Of a stretch of 23,472 nt of DNA, positions 7,189-16,500 are shown piece after piece; position 1 is the stretch's first letter, and each line of letters starts with the position of its first letter. The notes beneath the pieces were generated by a model. That model worked only from the letters and a program-made list of their open reading frames with translations, had not been told where the DNA came from and ran no database searches. The stretch comes from CAYOXD01 sp964407825 (GTDB lineage Bacteria > Desulfobacterota > Desulfobacteria > Desulfobacterales > JAFDDL01), in NCBI GenBank assembly GCA_964407825.1, contig CAYOXD010000039.1:1-23472 (forward strand), written 5' to 3'. The translations under genes and the position numbers were made by a program.

Positions 7189-7230
7189 GGGTTTTTCACA
7201 CTCCGTTCATTATGGATACTGTTGAACCAC

Positions 7231-8013
7231 TTAATGATGGCCGCCCTTTTTCTTGAAAATGACCCCGGTAAGCAGCCCGGCGCCCATGGCGATGAACACC
7301 GCCATAAATCCATACAGGACCATATGGGTACGCGCCATCGAGGCCAGGAAGGCTGGAAAACCAATCACCTTGACCTGCAGCGGAGCGCATTGCCGTTGGA
7401 CCACCCGGCCGTTTTGAACCGCAAAGAGGCAGACCCGGTAGGTTCCGGGAACCACCCGGGGCGGAATTGTGAATACCGCTTCAGCCCTGTTTCGGCCGTC
7501 ATTGGAGGGCGTGAGGGTCACCCCCTGCGGGTCGACGCCATAAACCCCTTGACTCTTTTTCAACCTGATGAACTCTCGAAACAATCGCTCATCAGTCGAC
7601 TCCTTGAACAATGCCCCGAAGGAGATTTTCTGCTTGAGCGCCTCGTAGCCCCATCGCGGGTGCGCGCTCGAAGCGGCAATGGGCTCGGGGCGGCTGCTTT
7701 GGAGCAGATAAAAGCTGGGGGCGCCCTGCACATCCACCTCTCCGACATTCATCCATAACTCCCAGCGCTTGCCTTTACGCATCAGATCTTCAACACTGGT
7801 CTTGCCGAGAATTTCTATCACCGCATCGGATCCCCTGGGGATCTCACCCGATACGGTCAGTCTGGCACCGGCGAAAAAAACCCCGATCTTAACCGCCGAC
7901 GGCCTGATCTGAAGGTTATCAGACGCGGCCCAACCCAACGGTGGTATGCCCATCAGCAGAAAACCCGCCACCAATCCGACGACCCACCGCCCCTGTCCAA
8001 ATCGATCGGCCAT
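7231..8013 (-). CDS. TIGR02186/Alph_Pro_TM-family envelope protein
   Basis: The start is ATG at 8013, which begins 1 nt after the exporter gene's stop and has a run of six G about 8 nt upstream. A longer in-frame reading from 8034 would overlap the exporter gene and lacks a site. The 260 residues comprise an N-terminal signal or anchor helix (about 10-28, ending WAAS), an extracytoplasmic beta-rich domain, and a C-terminal membrane helix followed by a basic KKKGGHH tail. The segment IRPSAVKIGVFFAGARLTVSG near residue 33 is typical of the Alph_Pro_TM family, a set of uncharacterised proteins repeatedly encoded next to TauE/SafE exporters, as here. A role as an extracytoplasmic partner of the exporter is inferred from that pairing. 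No enzymatic motif is visible. Confidence 0.8.
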   Translation of the reverse strand: MADRFGQGRWVVGLVAGFLLMGIPPLGWAASDNLQIRPSAVKIGVFFAGARLTVSGEIPRGSDAVIEILGKTSVEDLMRKGKRWELWMNVGEVDVQGAPSFYLLQSSRPEPIAASSAHPRWGYEALKQKISFGALFKESTDERLFREFIRLKKSQGVYGVDPQGVTLTPSNDGRNRAEAVFTIPPRVVPGTYRVCLFAVQNGRVVQRQCAPLQVKVIGFPAFLASMARTHMVLYGFMAVFIAMGAGLLTGVIFKKKGGHH

Positions 8014-8014
8014 A

Positions 8015-8953
8015 TCAATGCCCCCCTTTGACATCCAGCATGAATTCAGGGGGCAAAATGAGTCCGAAGAAAATCTTCAACATCACCAGGAGGATAACAA
8101 TCGCCAACAGAATCCTCAATTGCTCGGCCCGCAACCGGGCACTGAAGCGTGCCCCGAATTGCGCCCCGATGCTGGAGGCCACCAGGAGGATAAGGGCCAG
8201 TTCCAGATCCACCACGTGATTGGTCACGGCCTGCATGATGGTCACGTTGGAGCACAGAAACGCTTCCTGGAAAAGATTCGTGCCCACCACCAGGTGCATG
8301 GGCATCCGCAGCACATAAAACATGAGCGGGACCATGACGAATCCGCCGCCCAAGCCCATGATGGCTGCGAGGGTCCCCACAAATAATCCCACCGCCAGGG
8401 GCATCAGGGGGGATATGCGCACACCGGATTTCTCGAAATGCATCTGCCATGGAAGCATGCGCCCCAGGCGCACGTACAGGGGCGACTTCGAAGCCGCCGC
8501 GGGGGACATGTCGTCCTCATCATCGGGCCGCCTGCGCAGACTCTGGAGGCTTTCGACAAACATGTAGGAGCCGACTATCCCCAGCATCACCACGTAGGTA
8601 ACCTTTATAAAAAACGATGCAGACCCCAGGTGGCGAAGGATCTTGATAATCTCTACGCCGATACTGCCCCCCATAAAGGCACCGGCGAGCAAAAAGAGTC
8701 CCATCTTGACATCGACATTGCCCATCCGGTAGTGCGCAAAGGTGCCCGATGCGGTGGCGGCGACGATCTGATTGGAATCGGATGCGGCCGCAACCGTAGG
8801 GGTAATACCGATCATGATCAGCAGGGGGGTCATCAGAAACCCGCCCCCTACCCCGAATAGACCAGAGAAAAACCCGACCCCGCCTCCCAGACCGAATAGC
8901 CACACCATATTGATACTGTGCCGCGCTATCGGCAAATAGAGTTTCCAATGCAT
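8015..8953 (-). CDS. TauE/SafE-family sulfite/organosulfonate exporter
   Basis: The 312-residue polytopic membrane protein has the two-fold repeat of the TauE/SafE family. The first repeat starts with GGGVGFFSGLFGVGGGFLMTP near residues 23-43. The second starts with VGLFVGTLAAIMGLGGGFVMVP near 185-206. Hydrophobic helices follow each, with a hydrophilic cytoplasmic or periplasmic loop between the halves (about 133-175, rich in Arg, Asp and Ser). Family members move sulfite, sulfoacetate or related anions across the inner membrane; the exact anion cannot be read from sequence. It is the first gene of a long minus-strand run and its stop lies next to the start of the TIGR02186 gene, so the two are translated together. 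I see no strong promoter in 8954-9085 and only a weak GGGA ribosome site. Confidence 0.88.
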   Translation of the reverse strand: MHWKLYLPIARHSINMVWLFGLGGGVGFFSGLFGVGGGFLMTPLLIMIGITPTVAAASDSNQIVAATASGTFAHYRMGNVDVKMGLFLLAGAFMGGSIGVEIIKILRHLGSASFFIKVTYVVMLGIVGSYMFVESLQSLRRRPDDEDDMSPAAASKSPLYVRLGRMLPWQMHFEKSGVRISPLMPLAVGLFVGTLAAIMGLGGGFVMVPLMFYVLRMPMHLVVGTNLFQEAFLCSNVTIMQAVTNHVVDLELALILLVASSIGAQFGARFSARLRAEQLRILLAIVILLVMLKIFFGLILPPEFMLDVKGGH

Positions 8954-9085
8954 AAAGACGAATCCCAGCTAAGTTTCAGGAGTTAAAACATAAGCACGTT
9001 CAGCCTTCCCGGGTGCCCTCCGACGCCAACGGCGGAGGCGGCAACAGAATCAAACCCCACTCAGGTTGACGCAACATGTGTAAAG

Positions 9086-9112
9086 AAAAAAATCGTATCG
9101 GTCAAATACGAT
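9086..9112 (-). terminator. Intrinsic terminator after the CheB-CheR kinase gene
   Basis: On the minus strand a 7-bp perfect stem (ATCGTAT/ATACGAT, 9092-9098 with 9106-9112) with a 7-nt loop is followed at once by a run of seven T. It lies about 30 bp past the stop of the chemotaxis-fusion kinase. The stem is AT-rich, so strength is uncertain. It would separate that gene from the exporter run that follows on the same strand. Confidence 0.6.
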
Positions 9113-9141
9113 CATGATCTTATGATTTTGATTTTAATCCA

Positions 9142-12100
9142 TCATCCCAATGTGAATGACACCGTAGCGCCCTGCCCCTTGACGCTGTCGGCCCATATGC
9201 GGCCCCCATGGCGCCGGATAATCCGTTCCACTATGGCGAGTCCTATTCCCGTGCCCTCGAACTCAAGATCGGAATGCATCCGATGGAAGGGCCAGAACAT
9301 TTTGCCGGCATGTTGATCATCAAAGCCGGCGCCGTTATCCTTGACGTAATAAATCACCTTGCCGTCCTCGGCTGTTGCTCCGAATTCTATGCGGGCGCTT
9401 TCGGTTTTGGAAGTGAACTTCCAGGCATTGTTCAACAGGTTTGTCATGGCGATACGAATCAGCTGCTTGTCGGCATATGATGATAAGCCCTCCTGGATAT
9501 CCACCTGAACATTTCTCTTTGGCTCGGCATTGCCCAACTCGGCTGTAATGGACGCTGTAATCGCGCTCAGATCCACTGTCACCCGTGCCATCTCCTGTTT
9601 CGAGATTCTGGACAGATGGAGGAGGGCCTCGATTATCTGGCTCATCTTCACAACGCCTCCATAGATGCGGTTGAGATAATCTCTGCCCTTGTCATCGAGT
9701 TGATCCTGCCCTTCTTTCTGCAAAATCTGAGAGAAGCCTGCTATGCTCCGAAGGGGAGCGCGAAGGTCGTGGGAAACTGAATACACAAAGAATTCCAGCT
9801 CACGGTTCGACGCCTCCAGTTCCTCATTCTGCCAGTTCAGATTCTCATTCAGGTTCTGGATCTTCTCCTCAAACCGCTTCTGCTCCGTCACGTCCGTCAG
9901 CGTTGCCACAGCCCCCCTGACATGACCGTTTTCGTTGAGCAACGATGAGGCGTTCACGGAGATAAGCCTTGTCGATCCATCGGCGAATACATGCTCGACC
10001 ACCTCACCGCGGATATCGAGCTTTTCCTGGGCAGCCCGCTGCATCGGCCATTCCGCCGGTTTTAACTCGCGCCCCGAGCGAAATGCTTTGAATGGAAGGG
10101 GCCCCGGCTGGGATTCATCGTATTGAAACGGTTGCCCCGGCTCGAGTCCCAAAAGAAGCGCCCCGGCGCTGTTGAGGGTCATGTTGCAACAAGTGGAATC
10201 ATTGGCGACAACGATTCCGATGGGGGCCGTCTCGAAAACGGTCTGCAATTCCGCGACACGTTGCTTAAGGGTCAGATTCAACAACGAAATCTCTTCTTCC
10301 TGCCTCTTTTTCGCCGATATATCCCGGATAATGGTCGATGCCCCTATAATCTTGCCCTGGGCATCACGAACGGGTGAGGCGGACAACGACGTCCACATGT
10401 GGGTGCCATCCTTGCGGATGCGTTCGGTTTCGAGCACATCCACGGCCTTGCCCTGCGCCAATTTTCCGAGAATGTCCTTTATCTCTTTATGCTTGGTCAC
10501 GGGAACGAGACAGGTGATCGATTTCCCGATCATTTCTTCTTCAGTAAAGCCGTAAAGGGACTCGGCGCCCTTATTCCAGCTTGTGATGATTCCATCGAGG
10601 GTCTTGCTTAGAATCGCGTCATGGGACGACTTCACAATGGCCGCATATCTTTCAATACGCTGCTGGGCCCTTTTCAGCTCCGTAACATCCGAAAAGGTGA
10701 CAACGAGGCCCTCTATTCGATTGTCCTGGGTTCGATAGGGTTGTATCCGGCGGGTATACCACTTGTCGTCATCGCTCAATACTTCGGCGGCCTCGGGGAC
10801 GAGCGTGTCGAGAACCCTTCTTGCATCTTCAAAGAGCTTCTCGTCGCTGAATTTTCTTGAAATGTCTTCGAGCGGCCGTCCGATATCCGATGGAATCATG
10901 CGCAAAAGTTCCGTTGCCGCCGGTGTAAACCGCTTGATCTTGAAATCGGCCGATAAAAATATGGTGGCGATGTTGGTGCTTGTCAGGAGATTGTTCAGGT
11001 CATCGGTGGTAACCTCGAGGTCCTGCACCTTGTCCTGGAGCTGACTGTTGAGGGTTGAGAGTTCTTCGTTGAGTGATTGGAGCTCTTCTCGCGAGGTTTC
11101 CAGTTCCTCGTTCGTCGACTGAAGCTCCTCATTCATCGACATGACTTCCTCGTTGGAGGCCTTGAGCTCTTCATTCGAGGTCTCCATCTGCTCGATCGTG
11201 GATTGCAACTCCTCCCTGGATTGTCTGAGTTCATCCTCAAGTCTTCGTATCACCGATTCCTCGGAAATCTCGTCCAATTGGTCCGGATAGGCCGTATCAA
11301 TTTTCGGTTCGTACTCGAAGCTGACGAGAAAAAGCCCTTTCTCATTTCCGCCTTCCGCAACGGGAGAAACGGTCAATCGTACCGTTCGTGCAGTTTCGGC
11401 CTGGGTAAGACGGATTCCGCCCATGACGAATTCCCGGTTCTCCATTCCCGCTTTGTGCAAGGCGGTTCTCAGCTTCGGCCGCAACACCGGTTCGGCCATT
11501 TCCAGGACGTTGTCGGTGTGCAAGCCTTCGGGAATTGATAAAAAATCTTTTGTCGAACCCGAAACGAAGAGGGTTTCGTAGTTGTCATTGACCAGTACCG
11601 ATGGGGGGGTGAACCTGTTGATCAACTGCGTCTTGGCAATATCTGCAAACCGCACTGCCGGCGTTGCCACCAGTTTATACATCGCCTGGCCTGCCGCTCG
11701 TCCCGTGTCCAGACCGAGGGGCAGGTCCACCGGCATCCTGCGGACCGAGCCTTTTTGCTGATACACCCTCCATTTTTTTGACATGGTATCGAAAAGTCCT
11801 GTCATCTGGCCGATGCTTTCGGCGTTGCCGAGCAGGAGATAGCCACCGTTGCGAAGGGCAAAATGAAACATGCTGATGATCTTCTTTTGCAGCTCAAGCT
11901 GGATATATATCAAGACATTGCGGCAGCTGATCATGTCAAGCCGCGAGAAGGGCGGATCACTGATGAGATTCTGGGGTGCGACGACCACCATCTCCCGGAG
12001 ACGCTTGGCGACCTGATAGGATCCGCTGTCCCTCCGGGTGAAGTAACGGTTGAGCCTCTCGGCGGAGACCTGTTCGGCAATGTTTTCGGGATAGACGCCG

Positions 12101-13272
12101 CGTCTGGCCACATCGAGGGCCTCCCTGTCGATATCGGTGGCGTATATCTGGATCTGGCATTCCCGCTTTCTTCGGTCCGCCTCCTCCAGGAGCAGGATGG
12201 CAAGGGTATAGGCCTCCTCGCCGGTTGCACAACCCGGCACCCACACCCGTGCCGGTTGATTCTCGCCGCATCGGTCTATCAATTTTGTCACCACGGTCGA
12301 GTTCACATACTCCCAGACCTCGGGTTCCCGGAAAAAGTGGGTCACGCTGATCAGCAGATCCTTGTCCAGGGCTTCGATCTCTTCCGGATGTGTTTCTATG
12401 TACGCCAGATAATCTTGAATCTCGCGGAGGTGATTTATGGTCATCCTGCGCTGCAACCGCCGGATGAGGGTATTGCGCTTATAGCAGCGGAAATCGTGTC
12501 CCGTCCTCACATGCAGGAGCATGAAGATCTTTTTCAGTCTCTCCTCGGCGCCTATCAGGAGGGGATCCCCGCCCCTGCCGATGGCGATGGAATGTTTCAG
12601 GTAACCGATCAGGGCAGAAGGGATTTGTTCCACCGGAAGGATATAATCCACAAGTCCCGTCATGATCGCGCTCTTGGGCATGCCATCGTATTGGGCCGTT
12701 TCAGGATCCTGAGCGACGGCAAGACCGCCATGGACCTTGATCTCCTTAATGCCAAGGGTCCCGTCGGAACCTGTGCCGCTCAGGATGATGCCGATGGCGT
12801 TTTCCTGCTGGTCTACGGCAAGCGCCTCCAAAAAGGTATCCACCGGCAATCTCAGCCCTCGGCGCGCAATGGGTTTGCTCAAAAGGAGAATCCCATCTTT
12901 TATCGTCAATGATGTATTCGGCGGAATGATATGTATCCGATTGGGCGCCACCGGCATTCCGTTCGAAATCTGTACCACTTTCATGGTGGTATGGCGGGCT
13001 AGAAGCTCCACCATGAGGCTTTCATGGGTTGGATCGAGGTGCTGGATCAGCACAAAGGCCATGCCGCTGTCGGGCGGAGTGGCGCTGAAAATTTTCTTGA
13101 GCGCTTCGAGGCCTCCTGCGGAAGACCCGATACCGACGATGGGGAAATGACGCCCGGCGGCATCGCTTTCGTCAGGACCGTTCACCTTTTGCGGAACCTT
13201 CGGCGGCGATTTTCGGCGCCGTCGGCCCGTTGTTGCCTTCGTTTTTCTTTCCCCCTCGTTCCCGTTAACCAT
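9142..13272 (-). CDS. CheB-CheR-PAS-histidine kinase fusion (orphan multidomain sensor)
   Basis: From the ATG at 13272, preceded by GGAGG at a spacing of 5 nt, the protein has 1,376 residues. After a basic, disordered lead, residues of about 42-225 are a CheB methylesterase domain with GIGSSAGG, QHLDP and SGTGSDGT, carrying the Ser-His-Asp triad. Residues of about 240-505 are a CheR methyltransferase with the SAM loop PGCATGEEAY and SCRNVLIY. A heptad-rich coiled coil of NEEL-type repeats runs from about 670 to 755. Three PAS domains follow (about 760-865, 875-990, 1005-1130), then HisKA with His1168 (VSHDLRAPL) and HATPase with LLNNAWKF, KDNGAGFD and GTGIGLAI. No receiver domain is present. 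Such fusions occur in many proteobacteria outside classical chemotaxis loci; no chemoreceptor or Che gene is nearby. Output partner unknown. Confidence 0.93.
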   Translation of the reverse strand: MVNGNEGERKTKATTGRRRRKSPPKVPQKVNGPDESDAAGRHFPIVGIGSSAGGLEALKKIFSATPPDSGMAFVLIQHLDPTHESLMVELLARHTTMKVVQISNGMPVAPNRIHIIPPNTSLTIKDGILLLSKPIARRGLRLPVDTFLEALAVDQQENAIGIILSGTGSDGTLGIKEIKVHGGLAVAQDPETAQYDGMPKSAIMTGLVDYILPVEQIPSALIGYLKHSIAIGRGGDPLLIGAEERLKKIFMLLHVRTGHDFRCYKRNTLIRRLQRRMTINHLREIQDYLAYIETHPEEIEALDKDLLISVTHFFREPEVWEYVNSTVVTKLIDRCGENQPARVWVPGCATGEEAYTLAILLLEEADRRKRECQIQIYATDIDREALDVARRGVYPENIAEQVSAERLNRYFTRRDSGSYQVAKRLREMVVVAPQNLISDPPFSRLDMISCRNVLIYIQLELQKKIISMFHFALRNGGYLLLGNAESIGQMTGLFDTMSKKWRVYQQKGSVRRMPVDLPLGLDTGRAAGQAMYKLVATPAVRFADIAKTQLINRFTPPSVLVNDNYETLFVSGSTKDFLSIPEGLHTDNVLEMAEPVLRPKLRTALHKAGMENREFVMGGIRLTQAETARTVRLTVSPVAEGGNEKGLFLVSFEYEPKIDTAYPDQLDEISEESVIRRLEDELRQSREELQSTIEQMETSNEELKASNEEVMSMNEELQSTNEELETSREELQSLNEELSTLNSQLQDKVQDLEVTTDDLNNLLTSTNIATIFLSADFKIKRFTPAATELLRMIPSDIGRPLEDISRKFSDEKLFEDARRVLDTLVPEAAEVLSDDDKWYTRRIQPYRTQDNRIEGLVVTFSDVTELKRAQQRIERYAAIVKSSHDAILSKTLDGIITSWNKGAESLYGFTEEEMIGKSITCLVPVTKHKEIKDILGKLAQGKAVDVLETERIRKDGTHMWTSLSASPVRDAQGKIIGASTIIRDISAKKRQEEEISLLNLTLKQRVAELQTVFETAPIGIVVANDSTCCNMTLNSAGALLLGLEPGQPFQYDESQPGPLPFKAFRSGRELKPAEWPMQRAAQEKLDIRGEVVEHVFADGSTRLISVNASSLLNENGHVRGAVATLTDVTEQKRFEEKIQNLNENLNWQNEELEASNRELEFFVYSVSHDLRAPLRSIAGFSQILQKEGQDQLDDKGRDYLNRIYGGVVKMSQIIEALLHLSRISKQEMARVTVDLSAITASITAELGNAEPKRNVQVDIQEGLSSYADKQLIRIAMTNLLNNAWKFTSKTESARIEFGATAEDGKVIYYVKDNGAGFDDQHAGKMFWPFHRMHSDLEFEGTGIGLAIVERIIRRHGGRIWADSVKGQGATVSFTLG

Positions 13273-13384
13273 AGCAGCCTCCAGCATGAATGCTTATCAG
13301 CCCCCCATGCTACCCTTTTCAATGGGTTCAGGCAAGTTGTTTGCTAAGATACTGGAAACTGGCATGATAGAAAAAAACACGGTC

Positions 13385-13422
13385 AAAAAAAGCAGAGGGC
13401 CTATCTTCATCTGAAACCCCTG
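13385..13422 (-). terminator. Possible terminator downstream of the DUF748 gene
   Basis: On the minus strand, CAGGGG and CCCTCTG can pair with one bulged base around a 17-nt loop, followed immediately by GC and a run of seven T. It lies about 80 bp past the DUF748 stop and before the CheB-CheR kinase gene. The loop is long and the stem short, so this is a weak call. Confidence 0.35.
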
Positions 13423-13426
13423 GCGT

Positions 13427-13451
13427 GTGTCCATCCACAAATAGGACAATT
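13427..13451 (+). repeat. Solo end fragment of the 141-bp MITE-like repeat
   Basis: This 25-nt stretch matches the left end of the palindromic element at 17678 at 22 of 25 positions, including the identical outer 11 nt GTGTCCATCCA. No opposite-facing end is present nearby, and it is not preceded by TA. It looks like a remnant or an abortive copy of the same repeat family. It sits in the 232-bp spacer between the DUF748 gene and the CheB-CheR kinase gene. Confidence 0.6.
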
Positions 13452-13504
13452 TTTATGGGTTCAAGGGGCGAACATGGAAAATCATCGGCTTTTCTGCTCG
13501 AAAT

Positions 13505-16500
13505 CTATCCTGCCGCTTTGATAACGGTCAGTTTGAGCGTCGCATTAACGGCTGCCGTCGAGGCCTTCTCAACCGGTCCCGGGGCCCCTAATGCCACCCG
13601 CGTATCGCTTAATCCGTAAGTCGCCATGAGTTCGTTTTGAATGGCTTCGGCACGCGTTCTGGCAAGATCCTTGAGATCGGTGTCCGGGAGTGGTTCAAGC
13701 CTTACCAATTCTTTGAACATCGCCTCATAAAAGGCGGTATCCTTGCTCGCCATACCGATAAGCGACATGGCGAAGTTGGCCCTCTGGGCCTTCCTGCCGG
13801 TTGTTTTTTCATACTTTGTCACAAAATCGGAGACCGCGTTGCCGCCGCTTCGCATGACCAACAGTTTTTCCAGCGCTTTCTGCGTCGCTGCACGGTCGAA
13901 GGCGATCGGTCCCGGTTTCTCGCCGGCGGCAAGCGTCATGCCCGTCTGCTTTGCAAGCGCACGCCGAGCGCGCTCGGTTCGCAATGCCTTGCCGTCCGCT
14001 TCGGGGTCGAAACGGCCCTCCACGACCAACTTCAGCTGCGGTCGTTTCTTAAGGGCTTCGGAAACCGCCTTTAACTTTTCCAGCTCCGGCGGCAGCAGGC
14101 GGTCGCTTCCCGGATCGAATGCGATGGCATTCATTTGCTGGCCCTTGCCGCCAAAAAGACCGGCCAGCGCCCGAAATGGCGCCGTCGCGATCTTGGTGAT
14201 CAGGTTGACGAACGCCTGCCAGACGACATGACCGTAACTGAATTTAGGGTCGTCCATATTGCCATGTACCGGCACGGCCACATCGATTTTACCGTCGGCA
14301 TCGGTAAGCAGCGCGATGGCCAGGTCCAGCGGCAGTTTCATCGCGCCGGGCGCCTCGACCCGATCACCGAGCGTGAACTTGTCCAGCACCACCTTGTTTT
14401 CTCCTAAAAGCTCGCTGTTGCGGATGTTGTAGTGCAGGTCGAGATTCAGCTTGCCTGAGGCGATTTTTCGTCCGGCGAATGTGGCGCTGTACGGGGTGAA
14501 CGACGTCATGACGACATTGCGGAACAGCACGGAAACATCCGTGAACGCTTTGGGCGTGAAGGGGCTCAAGGTGCCGGTCACCTTGGAAAGGCCATAGGGG
14601 GCTACCCGGCCACCAAAACTGACTTCCGCGCGGCTCGTCCGCCTGGAGGAAATGCCGGTGACACTGCCGCTGAAATCGGTGATCCGGGTGGAAAAGGGCA
14701 GGACCAGACTCATGTCGGCGAAATCGACATCCCCTTTTTCCACACGAACCCGGCCGATTTCCACCGGAAAAGGGGGCCGGCTCTTGGACGCTGTGGCGGC
14801 CGGAATATTCCCGGCCTGCGGGTTCTTTCCGGTGCCGGTTTCATTCGCGCGCTTCAGGGCCTTGGCCAGGTTCACGCTGCGGTCCTTAAAGATCACGACC
14901 TTGGCCCCGGGTTCCAAAAGGGTTACCGTATCGATCCGCAAACGGTCGGGGGACAGCCCGAACCGCAGCCCATTGGCGGACATCTCCTTCCATTCGAGAA
15001 ACCGCTCTCCGGTATCGGCCTCATTCAGCCTGAGCCCGCTCAGGCCCAGGGTACCGGCAGCGCGCAGTTGCGGTCCTGATTTTCTGGAAAGATAATCCAT
15101 CCGGATCGAGGCGGAGAGATTACCAGATTCGAGGGCGAGAGAGGTGAACCGGGTTACCACCGGGTGGAGCGGCTCGATGCTCAATCCGGATAACTTCAGG
15201 CGAGCTTTGAGATGATCGCCGCGCTGGCTGACCTGCCCGCTGACGGTTACCCGCCCCCCCTGCGCGACATCCAGGGATGTATCAAAGTCGATCGGCGTCT
15301 TTTTGTCATTGGTGAGATTTTTCACCGATGCGCGGATATCTTTCAGATTATAGGCAACCTCCTGGGGGAACGTGCGATCCCGGAGGGCTACGGCAAAGTC
15401 GTCCAGCCTAAATGTGCCGAGCCGAAACGCCCAGGGCCTGCCTTCACTCCGAGTCTCTCTTTCGGGTTGCGTAACTTCTCGCCCATTGGATTCCCGCTCC
15501 CCTGCTCCGAGCAGTTCCACCTGGCGAATCCGCCCGTCTTTGTCGCGATCCACGCGGGTTTTCCCGCCGGCCGCCGTCACCTGCGCGATGGTTATGGTGC
15601 GGCCGCCGACATCGATATGACCGTCATCGAGCGCCAGCGTATCCAGGGAGAAGAGCGGATTGGCGGCACCTGCTTGCGAAAGCGCGATGTCGCTTAGTTT
15701 CACCTTCAGGCCATCCACCATCGCCTTGAGAGGGCCGGGGCCGGCCTCAGCCGATGCAGTTAACGCCATTTCCAGCCCACCGACGGCGATCGACAGGGGG
15801 GCGGCACGGCTGCGATGCAGCGCGTTCAAAGGGGCCCGCTTCCGTTTTTCCGTGAGGACAAGGTCCTTTAGAGCGAAAAGCGTATCCTGCAATATCAGGT
15901 GCGGCGTTCCCTTTCGATAATCGAAATGGTAGCGGGTGCTGAAGTTCATTTCACCTTCGGGCTCGGAAAGATTCAGTTTATCCTGGACGAACTTCCATGC
16001 GGTGGCCAGCTTGAAGCCGGTGATGCGCACCTTGCCGGCGGAAAAGACCGGGTGCAGAGAGATTTCACCGCGCCATCCAACCACACCGCCTCCGGGAAGA
16101 TCGGCCTTGATGGCGTAAGGACCTTTCCGTTCGGGGAGTGTAGAAATCTCATTGAACTTGAGGTTGAGAGGAGAAAAGGTTTCCGAAGCAGGGGTGGGAT
16201 TGGATTGGTCGCTGAAAGTGAGGCTGCCGTCTACGATCTCGGCGTGTTGCAGCAAGAGACGCAGCAGGCCTCGGTCGGAGGGGGCGGCGGGGGTCCCGGA
16301 CTTGGGAAAGCTGTCGGCCAGATCGGCGAAATTGAGGCGGCCGTTTGGCTGGATCTCAGCATACACCGATGGCCTTTCGATGCGAATATCGGCAAACGTC
16401 CACGCCCAACGGAAAAGACTCGAAAGCTGGAAGTCCACGAACAGCCTGCCGAAGCCGATAATGGGGCGATTGTCCCTTTCCCGGAATTTGAAGTCTTTGA

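Noticed and set aside
8014..8034. A longer start for the TIGR02186 gene overlapping the exporter gene
   Set aside because: The ATG at 8013 has a G-rich ribosome site inside the exporter's last codons and gives the standard signal-peptide N-terminus.
8954..9085. A sigma-70 or sigma-54 promoter for the exporter run
   Set aside because: Only weak hexamers (for example TTGCGT with GATTCT at 17 bp) and no GG-N10-GC pair with the right bases were found.
11863..12912. A 349-codon plus-strand reading frame
   Set aside because: It is antisense to the CheB-CheR part of the large fusion gene, whose catalytic motifs are clear. No family is recognisable in the antisense product.
13273..13287. An ATG five codons upstream for the CheB-CheR kinase
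   Set aside because: It has no ribosome site, while the ATG at 13272 follows GGAGG at good spacing.
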